From Bacteroidota bacterium (GTDB taxonomy: Bacteria; Bacteroidota; Bacteroidia; Bacteroidales; SZUA-534): 64,000 nt of DNA. The translations under genes and the position numbers were made by a program. The stretch's first letter is position 1; each line of letters starts with the position of its first letter. The stretch covers positions 79,092 to 143,091 of the forward strand of contig QKGS01000079.1 of NCBI GenBank assembly GCA_003250355.1, in the 5' to 3' direction. Positions 9,905 through 20,021 of the stretch are shown here, in pieces. The notes below the pieces were generated by a model. That model was not told where the DNA came from and searched no databases. It saw only the letters and a program-made list of their open reading frames with translations.

Positions 9905-10852
9905 TTAATTAAATGAATTTAACATTTTTTTATATTCAGACCTGGATAAGTCTTGTACATAATAAGTAGCAGGATTAATTCTCTTATTGTTGTAAATTAC
10001 TTCATAATGTAAATGAGGACCTGTTGAACGACCGGTATTTCCCAGTAAACCTACAACTTCACCACGTTTTACAGAATCACCAACATTAACCAAAATTTTA
10101 TGAAGATGCGCATATCTTGATTTATATCCAAATCCATGATCAACTAAAACCATTCTTCCATATCCGCCATTCGATTCTGAAACCTGACATACAACCCCTT
10201 TTCCAGTTGAATACACATCTCTTCCTACTTCAGCTGAAATATCTACACCATCGTGCATATCCCAAACTTTTAAAATCGGATGAAATCTATATCCAAATTC
10301 TGATGTTATCCAATACTTGTCGGGGAAAATTGGAAAAATGCCCGGAACAGATAAGATGCTATCGTTTTTTGAATAAACTGCTTTACCAACAAGCTGATAT
10401 GATTCTATCTGCACTTCCAACTGTTTAAGCAGTTGATCTCCTTTCCTATTCGATTCAATCAAAAATTCACCATTCTCGAACCCCCTAAGCTCCGTATAAG
10501 ATTCAGTACCACCATAACCTGCTTTGCGCTCTGTCTCTGACAACTCTTCCATTTGAACTATTACTCTATACAGCTTATCGTCATTATCCTGAATATTCGA
10601 CAATCTGTTTGAAATAGAATCAAATTTTTTATTAATATCGGTTAATTTGCTTATAAGCTTCTCATTTTTATAAGTTAACATAACCGTATCAAAAGAAAAG
10701 TCGAATACAAAATGAAAAACTCCCCAAACAAGTGAAGCCAACAATAAGCTACCTCCCAAATACTTAAATACCTTTACAGCAAGATGCTTAGCTGAAAGTT
10801 TTGAAGTTTCAAATTGTAAAGTTTCTTTATTTAATATTATGTTATTACGCAT
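9905..10852 (-). CDS. M23 family metallopeptidase with N-terminal TM and coiled coil
   Basis: HDGVDISAEVGRDVYSTGKG, YAHLHKI, GRSTGPHLHYEV motifs. Confidence 0.92.
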   Translation of the reverse strand: MRNNIILNKETLQFETSKLSAKHLAVKVFKYLGGSLLLASLVWGVFHFVFDFSFDTVMLTYKNEKLISKLTDINKKFDSISNRLSNIQDNDDKLYRVIVQMEELSETERKAGYGGTESYTELRGFENGEFLIESNRKGDQLLKQLEVQIESYQLVGKAVYSKNDSILSVPGIFPIFPDKYWITSEFGYRFHPILKVWDMHDGVDISAEVGRDVYSTGKGVVCQVSESNGGYGRMVLVDHGFGYKSRYAHLHKILVNVGDSVKRGEVVGLLGNTGRSTGPHLHYEVIYNNKRINPATYYVQDLSRSEYKKMLNSFN

Positions 10853-11100
10853 ATTTTTATGTTTATAAAAGCAAATATATTTTTTTGAGCCTAAAAAACA
10901 ATAGTATTAGTACATTTTTTTATCTAAAAAAAATATTATGTTATGTATTTTTACTAATAATGTTAATAAATGCCATTTTTACATTAGTTTTCAACATTTT
11001 GCGACAAATAATACATACTTATAAACTTATACGGACAAAAAGTCTTTAAGTTTACAAATGGCAAATTAATTGTGGTTGGTTATGTAAAAAACATTACGTC

Positions 11101-13689
11101 ATGAACTACAATAATTTAACTATTAAAAGCCAAGAAGCTTTAGAAAAGGTTTTAAATATTGCTGTAAAACATGAACACCAAGCAATAGAACCTCTTCATA
11201 TTTTAAAATCTATAATAGAAGTTGAGCAGGAAATAAGCAATTTCATTTTCAACAAACACAACATCAACTCTATTAAATTTAATGAAATTCTTGACTCTAT
11301 TCTATCGTCGTACCCAAAAGTTTATGGTGGGTCTCCTTATTTATCGGAAGATAGTAATAAAGTTTTAGTAACAGCTCAAACGATATGTAATAAAAAAGGG
11401 GATCAATTTGTTACAACAGCCCATATATGGAGCGGCTTACTTGAAATAAAATCAGATGCCAGTAAGCTTTTAAACGATCAGGGAATTACAAAAAAGAGCT
11501 TAGAACAAACTATTGAACAATTAACTCAAGGTAAAAAAGTTAATTCGCAAACTGCTGAAGATTCATACAACTCTTTAAATAAATACTCCATTAATTTAAA
11601 TGAACTCGCTGCAAACGGAAAGCTTGATCCGGTGATTGGTCGTGACGAAGAAATAAGAAGAATTCTTCAAATTTTAAGTAGGCGGACAAAAAATAATCCT
11701 ATTGTGGTTGGTGAACCTGGTGTTGGAAAAACCGCCATTGCCGAAGGGATTGCACAACGCATAGTTAATGGAGATGTTCCGGAAAACTTAATTAATAAAA
11801 AAATATACTCACTTGATATGGGTGCCCTTATAGCAGGTGCTAAATACAAAGGTGAATTTGAAGAACGGCTTAAAAGTGTTGTTAATGAAGTTATAGAATC
11901 AAATGGTGATATTGTTTTGTTTATAGACGAAATACACACCATAGTTGGTGCAGGAAAAAGCGAAGGTGCCATGGATGCTGCAAATATTCTAAAACCGGCA
12001 CTTGCCAGAGGTGAGCTAAGAGCTATTGGAGCAACAACATTAAACGAATACCAAAAGCATTTTGAAAAAGACAAAGCATTAGAACGTCGATTTCAAATGG
12101 TATTAGTAAATGAACCTGATAACTTAAGTACAATATCAATTCTAAGAGGAATAAAAGAGAAATATGAAACTCATCACAAAGTAAGAATACAAGACGATGC
12201 TATTATTGCTGCAGTTGAACTTTCTCAAAGATATATCAGCGATCGTTTTCTTCCCGATAAGGCTATTGACCTTATGGATGAAGCTGCATCGAAACTTCGC
12301 CTTGAAATAAACTCTGTGCCGGAAGAGATTGATGAACTAGAAAGACAAGTAAAGCAATTAGAAATAGAGAGAGAAGCAATAAAACGAGAAGGGAATACTA
12401 TAAAACTTAGCAGCATTGCTGAAAAACTATCAATAATAAACGAAGAGCTTAAAGCAAAAAGAGCTAAATGGAAATCGGAAAAAAATATTATAGACAATTT
12501 GCAAGCTGCCAAACAGAATATTGAAAATTACAAACACGAAGCCGAAGTTGCAGAACGCTCGGGCAACTATGGTAAGGTTGCTGAAATTAGATATGGGAAA
12601 ATTAAGGAAGAAGAAGAAAAAATAAGAGTTTTAGAATTGGAGCTTAAAGAAAAACAAATATCGGGTGCTTTAATAAAAGAAGAAGTAACTACTGAGGATA
12701 TTGCAGAAGTTGTATCAAAATGGACTAAAATACCTGTCAAAAAAATGATTCAAGGAGAAAAAGAAAAGCTTCTGAATCTTGAAAATGAACTTCACAATCG
12801 GGTAGTTGGTCAACACAATGCAATTACATCAATTGCAGATGCTGTTAGAAGAAGCAGAGCCGGACTACAAGATGAAAACAGGCCAATAGGTTCATTTATA
12901 TTTTTGGGTACTACCGGTGTTGGAAAAACAGAATTAGCAAAGGCTCTTGCAGAATTTTTATTTGATGATGAACATCAGATAACAAGAATTGATATGTCGG
13001 AATATCAGGAAAGACACTCTGTGTCGCGATTAATTGGAGCGCCTCCGGGATATATTGGCTATGACGAAGGTGGACAACTTACTGAAGCTGTTAGAAGAAA
13101 GCCATATTCTGTTATTTTACTCGATGAAATTGAGAAAGCCCATCCTGATGTATTCAATATATTACTTCAGGTTCTTGATGATGGACGTCTGACCGATAAT
13201 AAAGGACGGATTGTAAATTTCAAAAACACTATAATTATAATGACATCAAATTTAGGTGCAGAAATAATAAAAGACTGGTTTGATAAATATGATGAATCAG
13301 AATATGAAAGCCACTTTGATTTACTTAATGAAAAAATGTTTGAAATGCTCAAAAAAAACATAAAACCTGAATTTTTGAACAGAATAGATGAAGCGATTAC
13401 ATTTAAACCTCTTTCTCATGAAAATATCAAGAAAATAGTTCTTTTACAAATTGACAGAGTAATAAAAAGACTTAACAAGCAGAACATTAAGCTTGATATA
13501 TCTGAGAGTGCATTAGAATATCTTGCACAAAAGGGTTATGATCCTTCTTTTGGAGCAAGACCTGTTAAAAGAGTTATTCAAAATGAATTACTCAATAATT
13601 TAAGTAAAGAAATAATTTCCGATAAAATAAATATTAGTTCTACTCTAAGAGTAGACATGGTTGATAATAGAATTACGTTCTCTAATTAA
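11101..13689 (+). CDS. clpB: ATP-dependent chaperone ClpB
   Basis: Two AAA+ modules ([32 protein letters not shown]), middle coiled-coil, C-terminal D2-small domain; 862 aa. Confidence 0.95.
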   Translation: MNYNNLTIKSQEALEKVLNIAVKHEHQAIEPLHILKSIIEVEQEISNFIFNKHNINSIKFNEILDSILSSYPKVYGGSPYLSEDSNKVLVTAQTICNKKGDQFVTTAHIWSGLLEIKSDASKLLNDQGITKKSLEQTIEQLTQGKKVNSQTAEDSYNSLNKYSINLNELAANGKLDPVIGRDEEIRRILQILSRRTKNNPIVVGEPGVGKTAIAEGIAQRIVNGDVPENLINKKIYSLDMGALIAGAKYKGEFEERLKSVVNEVIESNGDIVLFIDEIHTIVGAGKSEGAMDAANILKPALARGELRAIGATTLNEYQKHFEKDKALERRFQMVLVNEPDNLSTISILRGIKEKYETHHKVRIQDDAIIAAVELSQRYISDRFLPDKAIDLMDEAASKLRLEINSVPEEIDELERQVKQLEIEREAIKREGNTIKLSSIAEKLSIINEELKAKRAKWKSEKNIIDNLQAAKQNIENYKHEAEVAERSGNYGKVAEIRYGKIKEEEEKIRVLELELKEKQISGALIKEEVTTEDIAEVVSKWTKIPVKKMIQGEKEKLLNLENELHNRVVGQHNAITSIADAVRRSRAGLQDENRPIGSFIFLGTTGVGKTELAKALAEFLFDDEHQITRIDMSEYQERHSVSRLIGAPPGYIGYDEGGQLTEAVRRKPYSVILLDEIEKAHPDVFNILLQVLDDGRLTDNKGRIVNFKNTIIIMTSNLGAEIIKDWFDKYDESEYESHFDLLNEKMFEMLKKNIKPEFLNRIDEAITFKPLSHENIKKIVLLQIDRVIKRLNKQNIKLDISESALEYLAQKGYDPSFGARPVKRVIQNELLNNLSKEIISDKINISSTLRVDMVDNRITFSN

Positions 13690-13692
13690 CAT

Positions 13693-13726
13693 AAAAAAGG
13701 TTCAGACAAAGTACTGAACCTTTTTT
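13693..13726 (+). terminator. Intrinsic terminator of clpB
   Basis: AAAAAAGGTTCAG-ACAAAGTA-CTGAACCTTTTTT. Confidence 0.85.
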
Positions 13727-13839
13727 ATAACATACCTTTAAAATATCGATAAAGAACAATAGCAAAATAAATAGCTCTGCAGGGTTGAAAAACAACTTTT
13801 TTTTAGTAAAATAGCAGTATAAAATTAAACTGAAGCTAT

Positions 13840-16791
13840 ATGCAAATAAGGGCATCGATAAGAACAAAAATGTTAGTTTCAATTCTAACAACAGTTGTAA
13901 TTATTTTCACTATATCAATTATTGTATCAAAAAAACAATATAACAAAGCAGCAACAGAAGAATCGAAGAGGCTAGCTTTGAACGTTGCAAAAGCAAACAC
14001 TTCTGAAATTGAAAAAAAAATACAGCTCGCTGTTTCAAACATTACAACATTGGCATCGGCGTTCAGTAAAAAAGATGCAATACCCGAAAATCAATGGAAA
14101 AATATTTATTTGTCAATGTATCAGAAAGTATATTCCGACAACCCTATAATTCACAAATTATGGGACACATGGGAGTATTATGAATATGATACCATAAACA
14201 ATAAAACTTATGAAAGATATGGTATTAGACTTTACAATAAAAACAATTTAGTACGACAAGATATTTTCCACAACAATACAAATGATGAAAATACTATATA
14301 TTCTGAGTCAAGAGAAGCTTTAAAACCTCTTATTCACACACCTGTAAATATTAAAAACAACGAACTAATTAAACAAGTAGCTACTATTTCTGCTCCTATT
14401 ATAATTAACAATGAGTTTGCGGGTATTATTGCTGCAGAAATACTTATTGAAGATATTCAAAAGATAGTAAAAGAGATTAGGCCATTTCCAAATACTCATG
14501 CTATTCTTACTGCAAATAATGGCTCAATAATATATCACAAAGACTCATCGCTAATAGGAAAAGATATTACAATTGCTTTTCCTGACCTTAGCGAAGAATT
14601 TACACTATCTGACAAAATAAAAAATGGAACAGAAGGAATATACTCCGGGAAGTATCAAAAAAAGGATATTACATTAACAATTACTCCAATTAATGCAAAC
14701 TTTTCAAGCCAGCCATGGAGTCTTTGCCTTGTTATTCCAACAAAACATCTTACTTCGGTTACTAACAAAACCACTATTTATACAATAATTACAAATATTA
14801 TTGGATTATTATTGGTAACAATTGTAATAATATTTATTGCCAAGTATATTAAAAACAATTTAAATAAAGCAAGTGAAACACTTGTGTTATTAGCTACCGG
14901 AAATATTGATAATGCTAAAGAAATAATTATTAAAACCGGAGATGCTATTGAAAATATTGCAGACTCTGTAAATAAACTAATAAAAGGGCTAAATACAACT
15001 TCTGAATTTGCAAAACAAATAGGTGAAGGTAATTTAAATGTAGAATACAAACCATTAAGCGATAAAGATTCATTAGGCAACTCTCTATTATATATGAGAG
15101 AAAATTTAAAAAAAGCTAATAAAGAAGCTGAAGAGAGAAAGCTATTGGAGAGCAAACAAAACTGGGCAACAAGTGGATTAGCCAAATTCAGCGATATTCT
15201 CCACGCCAATAACGATAACATTCATAAACTTTCATACCAAATTATGAGTAACCTGATAAATTATTTAGATGCAAATCAGGGAGCACTTTTCATTATTGAA
15301 GAAGACTATAACAAGAATAAAATTCTGAGCCTAAAATCTGCTATTGCTTATGGTAGAGAAAAGCATATGAAGAGAGAAATTGAAATTGGAGAAGATCTTG
15401 TGGGCAGATGCGCTTATGAAACTAAAACAATATATATAACCGATGTGCCCAATGACTATATAAATATAACATCGGGTTTAGGTACTGCAAATCCGGGATT
15501 TTTATTATTAGTACCTCTTTCATTAAATAACGAAATATTCGGAGTTATTGAAATAGCCTCATTCAATAATTTAGAAAAGCACCAAATAGAGTTTGTTGAG
15601 AAACTGGGCGAAAGTATCGCTTCTACTATTTCAAATGTAAAAATAAACGAACGCACTTCATCGCTATTAAAACAGTCGAAACAACAAACAGAAGAAATGG
15701 CGGCCCAGGAAGAAGAAATGCGCCAAAATCTTGAAGAACTTCAAGCTACTCAAGAAGAAGCTTCAAGAAGAGAACATGAACTGGAAGCTATGTTAAAAAC
15801 ACTTGGTGACTCAGCATTCATTGTAGAATATGATATGGATGGAAAAATTATTTATGCAAATGAAAAATATGCCGGTGTTTTAGGTATAGAACACGATAAA
15901 ATTATTGGCATGAACCACGCTGATGGATTTGATTTTAACAAAACACAAACTGCCGGTTATGAATACTTTTGGAACGACCTAAAGAAAGGAATAAGCAAAA
16001 AAGAAAGAAATAAACTCATTATAAAAAATAAAGAGATTTGGATTGAAGAGTCATATACTCCTATTTTTGGCAAAGAGACAGACAAACCTTATAAAATACT
16101 AAAAATAGGTATTGATATTACTGCCGAAATAAAATACAATGAGTTGTTGACCAAGCTTAAAACAATGGAGGAAGCAATAACTTATGACAATAACAAAGAC
16201 AATGTAATACTAATTGACAAAGGAAAAATTAATAATGATTTAATATCAGAAAAGAAAACTGATTTTAATACTACAAATGAACATATAACTACTCATAATA
16301 AAAAAACACAAGACAATAATGAACTTGATTCCAAAAATGTAGATTCTGAATTAGACTATTCCAAAGAAGATGAGTCATCACATGATATTATTACAGAAGA
16401 TGGCAAACTTATATGCTGGCACGATAAATACGAAATCACAAATAATGAATTAAACGAACAACACAAACAACTAATTGAACTTGCAAATATCTTATATTCA
16501 TCTGTTGCTAATGAAAAAAGCAAAAAGGAGATTAAAGATAACCTAAGAAACCTAACTGATTTTGCGGCATATCACTTTGGAAATGAAGAGTCATATTTAG
16601 AAGAAGCCGGATATAATAATATGACAATACAATTAGACAGTCACAAACAATTTATGACTTTACTTGAAAATATTTCTAAAGCACTAAAAAACAAGACAAT
16701 AACAGATTACAGCAATATAATGAATGATATGAAAGTATGGCTTCACTTACATTTTTCTGACATTGACAAATTATACGATGGAATAGTATAA
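13840..16791 (+). CDS. Membrane sensor: dCache-like periplasmic domain, HAMP-like region, GAF, PAS, C-terminal bacteriohemerythrin domain
   Basis: N-terminal TM plus extracellular Cache-like region, second TM near 14780-14850, GAF (NYLDANQGALFIIEE...GEDLVGRCAYETKTIYITDVP), EEMAAQEEEMRQNLEELQATQEEA linker, PAS (FIVEYDMDGKIIYANEKYAGVLG), hemerythrin (NEQHKQLIE, YHFGNEESYL, WLHLHFSDIDKLY). Confidence 0.82.
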   Translation: MQIRASIRTKMLVSILTTVVIIFTISIIVSKKQYNKAATEESKRLALNVAKANTSEIEKKIQLAVSNITTLASAFSKKDAIPENQWKNIYLSMYQKVYSDNPIIHKLWDTWEYYEYDTINNKTYERYGIRLYNKNNLVRQDIFHNNTNDENTIYSESREALKPLIHTPVNIKNNELIKQVATISAPIIINNEFAGIIAAEILIEDIQKIVKEIRPFPNTHAILTANNGSIIYHKDSSLIGKDITIAFPDLSEEFTLSDKIKNGTEGIYSGKYQKKDITLTITPINANFSSQPWSLCLVIPTKHLTSVTNKTTIYTIITNIIGLLLVTIVIIFIAKYIKNNLNKASETLVLLATGNIDNAKEIIIKTGDAIENIADSVNKLIKGLNTTSEFAKQIGEGNLNVEYKPLSDKDSLGNSLLYMRENLKKANKEAEERKLLESKQNWATSGLAKFSDILHANNDNIHKLSYQIMSNLINYLDANQGALFIIEEDYNKNKILSLKSAIAYGREKHMKREIEIGEDLVGRCAYETKTIYITDVPNDYINITSGLGTANPGFLLLVPLSLNNEIFGVIEIASFNNLEKHQIEFVEKLGESIASTISNVKINERTSSLLKQSKQQTEEMAAQEEEMRQNLEELQATQEEASRREHELEAMLKTLGDSAFIVEYDMDGKIIYANEKYAGVLGIEHDKIIGMNHADGFDFNKTQTAGYEYFWNDLKKGISKKERNKLIIKNKEIWIEESYTPIFGKETDKPYKILKIGIDITAEIKYNELLTKLKTMEEAITYDNNKDNVILIDKGKINNDLISEKKTDFNTTNEHITTHNKKTQDNNELDSKNVDSELDYSKEDESSHDIITEDGKLICWHDKYEITNNELNEQHKQLIELANILYSSVANEKSKKEIKDNLRNLTDFAAYHFGNEESYLEEAGYNNMTIQLDSHKQFMTLLENISKALKNKTITDYSNIMNDMKVWLHLHFSDIDKLYDGIV

Positions 16792-16793
16792 GA

Positions 16794-17267
16794 CTAAAAA
16801 CCGGTTTTAATTGAAACCATATCTTCAATTAATATGCCGATACAACCTTCATAATATATTGTATCGGCAGTACCGGCCGATGGTTTTGGAGCATTTAACT
16901 CAATTGATAAGTCTTGAGATTTCACACATGAAAATTCTACATGAAAGCTATAATCATTAGTACTATTATCATATAACAACTCACCATCATCTTTTATTAA
17001 TCGAAATTGTATAACATTATCGAAAACATTGTCGGCACATATTGTAATTCGATAATCTTTTCCTGAAAAAATTGGTAAAGTAACAATTCTTTGTTCTCCA
17101 GATTTAAATTTAAAACTAACTGATGATTTATTGAGTGAATAAACAAACTTTGAATCGGGACTAATACATGATTTTCGATAATAATCGAAACAGTCCTGAG
17201 CTTTTAATGATAAACAAAGAGGCAAAAAAAACAATACCAATGACACAAAATATCTATAATTAGCCAT
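16794..17267 (-). CDS. Secreted hypothetical protein (small paralog family)
   Basis: Signal peptide; core FSGKDYRITICADNVFDNVIQFRLIKDDGELLYDNSTNDY and C-terminal GCIGILIEDMV shared with 17272..17796. Confidence 0.65.
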   Translation of the reverse strand: MANYRYFVSLVLFFLPLCLSLKAQDCFDYYRKSCISPDSKFVYSLNKSSVSFKFKSGEQRIVTLPIFSGKDYRITICADNVFDNVIQFRLIKDDGELLYDNSTNDYSFHVEFSCVKSQDLSIELNAPKPSAGTADTIYYEGCIGILIEDMVSIKTGF

Positions 17268-17271
17268 AAAG

Positions 17272-17796
17272 CTAAAAACCTTTACTTGGTGTAATCATAT
17301 GCTCAACAAGTACTCCAACGCAACCCATTTCCTGATCTTTGCGAACAAATATTAAATCTTCTGCTTCCTGATTTTTAATTAATTCGTTAGTTCCAGGTAC
17401 CTTTATTTGAATATATACATCTCTTGATTGAGCAACTGTAAATTCAAATTCAGAAGCAAACTCATCGGTTGAGTTATCATACAATACATTATCGGTATCG
17501 GCATCTATAATTTTAAATTCCAACCTATTACCGAGATTGAAATCCCAACAAATAGAGATTCTATAATCACGCCCATTATAAATGGAAAGTGGAAAACGTG
17601 ATGTTTGACCTTTTAAAAATAATGCGCTACGTGATTCTGAATTATATTTGTAATATATATTTCCACTATTAGGACAACTATCCCTTTCGTATTGAAAACA
17701 TTTTCTTACTCTATAATCATTTGATTGAGCAAATGCGTTGTTAAATGTCAAAAACAATGACACAAATAATACGCTTATAAAAATTCTTTTTATCAT
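17272..17796 (-). CDS. Secreted hypothetical protein (small paralog family)
   Basis: Signal peptide; core YNGRDYRISICWDFNLGNRLEFKIIDADTDNVLYDNSTDE and GCVGVLVEHMI shared with 16794..17267. Confidence 0.65.
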   Translation of the reverse strand: MIKRIFISVLFVSLFLTFNNAFAQSNDYRVRKCFQYERDSCPNSGNIYYKYNSESRSALFLKGQTSRFPLSIYNGRDYRISICWDFNLGNRLEFKIIDADTDNVLYDNSTDEFASEFEFTVAQSRDVYIQIKVPGTNELIKNQEAEDLIFVRKDQEMGCVGVLVEHMITPSKGF

Positions 17797-17808
17797 TAAA
17801 ACAACTAG

Positions 17809-18234
17809 TTAATTTGAAAAGACAACCTTTACTGTTTTTGTAGACGGTTCCGACTGCCTATTACTGCCCGAATATAAAACAATATCTTTTATGTAAAAAA
17901 ACTTATACGAAACATCTTTGTTTTTTACAATCAAATTTTTCATTTCCTCTGTAATTCTACATCCATCGGATTGTAAAGTTATATTATTACCCAAACTTAA
18001 TGCATTAAACTTGAAACTTACTACATTTAACCCTTTTTGGTTAACCAAAATAGTATCGGCCTCAAGTATTTGCTCTCGTGTAACCATAACCTTATCGGAA
18101 TCTATTAATAAATTATTAATAACAATTAAGGTATCGTAATGACTATTATATTTTTTCTCATCATTTTCCTGACAAATAGCCATTGTAAAAAACAATAACA
18201 TTATAAATGAAAAAAATAATTTCCTTATTGTCAT
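17809..18234 (-). CDS. Secreted hypothetical protein
   Basis: 141-aa ORF with N-terminal signal peptide MTIRKLFFSFIMLLFFTMAICQ; upstream of and co-directional with the paralog pair. Confidence 0.6.
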   Translation of the reverse strand: MTIRKLFFSFIMLLFFTMAICQENDEKKYNSHYDTLIVINNLLIDSDKVMVTREQILEADTILVNQKGLNVVSFKFNALSLGNNITLQSDGCRITEEMKNLIVKNKDVSYKFFYIKDIVLYSGSNRQSEPSTKTVKVVFSN

Positions 18235-18311
18235 ATTAAAAATTATTATAAATCAAGCTCAAAAATATAAAATCCATTATAATTATTATCTCTTAGCTAT
18301 AATTTTTTCTG

Positions 18312-20015
18312 TTATTCTATACTAAAAACTAATCCTGAAGCATTTCTAATATTTAACCAAATTCCTCTGTTTTTCAATTCCTCGTAACTTACAATAATTT
18401 CATTTGCATCAAACAATGCCGACTTTAATACTATTTGCTCATTTTCAGATAATCCCATTAATTCTAATGCATTGTCGGGTATTTTTAAAATTATCGGATA
18501 ATTGTTATGCCTATCAAAATTTGTAACAACCAGCACCCTTTGAGTTACTGAATATCTCATAAAAGCATAAACAAAGTGCTTTGCTCCTGGATTTTCAAAA
18601 GAGTTACACCACATAAGATCATAGAAATCGCCTTTTGCTATTGCTTCATTCGAGATTGAATAATTAAGTATCTGCTTATATATATTTCTTAACTCTTTCT
18701 GCTCTGAACTTAAATCTCCACCATCGAATTTATGATTATTAACCCACTTAATATGTTCCGGTACATGAAAGTAATCAAATATAGTAGTTCGTCCATCGTC
18801 GCCGCTATATCCGGTTTCACCAAGTGCCGGCTCACCCACTTCCTGACCAAAATATGTCATTACAGGTCCCTGATGCAGCAATGCTGAAACTAACATTGCC
18901 GGTAATGTTAAATGTACATCACCGGTAAAGAAACGGCTTGCAAACCTTTGTTCATCATGATTTTCAAGAAACCGCAACATATGCTTATCAATTCCGTGAA
19001 GCGATTGCCAACAATTTGTAATTAAAGAAACCGGCGAACCATAACAAGTAATGGCTTTTATAGAATCGTACAGACCAACCTTATCGTACATATAATCGAA
19101 TCCACCTTTATATATGTATGAATTATAAAGATTGGGATTATAAACCTCTGCATAAAATTTCACATCGGGATACTGTTTTTTAACTTTTGCTATTGCATAT
19201 TCCCAAAACTCTACCGGTACCATTTCAACCATATCGCAACGAAAACCGTCAATATTTTTCGATGCCCAATACAACAATATATCAACCATTTTATTCCAAA
19301 GCGGAGGAGTTAAACTAAAATGACCATAGTTACCATTAGAATAATCTACACCATAATTCAGCTTAACTGTTTCGTACCAATCGTTCTTCTCGGGATATGC
19401 TGAGAATTGGTCATTACCTGTTGCCTTAGCCGGAAACTCATTATACTCAACAAAACCATCATTTGTCAAAATAGTACCAATATTATCGGGCAATACAAGA
19501 TTATGTCCCGGTATATAATAGAAGTCATTTTTAGGTGAAAATGACTTAGTAACATCATCATTAATACCAAAATTCCTTTCAGGAAATATATCTGATTTAT
19601 ATTCACGCGCAACATGATTTGGAACAAAATCAATTATCACTTTCATTCCTGCGTTATGTGTTCGTTCAACCAATTGCTCAAACTCTTGCATTCTATTTTC
19701 CGGTTTTTCAGCAATATCAGGATTTATATCATAATAATCGGTTATAGCATATGGTGAACCCGCTCTACCCTTAATAATCTTAGGATTCCCGGCCGCAATT
19801 CCTATATCGCTATTACCTTCACATCGTGCGTGCTCAATAATACCTGTATACCAAATATGAGTAATACCCAGTTTTTTTATCTCGTATAAAGCTTTAGTTG
19901 TAAAATGCGACATTTTTCCAACTCCATTTTCAGAACTACTTCCATGTATTTTTCCTGTACTATTAGTATTTCCAAATAAACGAGTGAAAACCTGATATAT
20001 TGAAATTTTTTCCAT
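18312..20015 (-). CDS. Alpha-amylase family (GH13) enzyme
   Basis: GH13 motifs VIIDFVPNHV, DGFRCDMVE, FYAEVY, FLENHDEQ. Confidence 0.9.
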   Translation of the reverse strand: MEKISIYQVFTRLFGNTNSTGKIHGSSSENGVGKMSHFTTKALYEIKKLGITHIWYTGIIEHARCEGNSDIGIAAGNPKIIKGRAGSPYAITDYYDINPDIAEKPENRMQEFEQLVERTHNAGMKVIIDFVPNHVAREYKSDIFPERNFGINDDVTKSFSPKNDFYYIPGHNLVLPDNIGTILTNDGFVEYNEFPAKATGNDQFSAYPEKNDWYETVKLNYGVDYSNGNYGHFSLTPPLWNKMVDILLYWASKNIDGFRCDMVEMVPVEFWEYAIAKVKKQYPDVKFYAEVYNPNLYNSYIYKGGFDYMYDKVGLYDSIKAITCYGSPVSLITNCWQSLHGIDKHMLRFLENHDEQRFASRFFTGDVHLTLPAMLVSALLHQGPVMTYFGQEVGEPALGETGYSGDDGRTTIFDYFHVPEHIKWVNNHKFDGGDLSSEQKELRNIYKQILNYSISNEAIAKGDFYDLMWCNSFENPGAKHFVYAFMRYSVTQRVLVVTNFDRHNNYPIILKIPDNALELMGLSENEQIVLKSALFDANEIIVSYEELKNRGIWLNIRNASGLVFSIE

Positions 20016-20021
20016 TGCTTT

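Noticed and set aside
10801-11049. 82-aa plus-strand ORF upstream of clpB
   Set aside because: Composition looks like translated AT-rich intergenic DNA (poly-Ile/Phe/Leu/Tyr) and it overlaps the 5' end of the M23 gene.
11667-13361. Minus-strand ORFs inside clpB
   Set aside because: Shadow ORFs; clpB on the plus strand is unambiguous.
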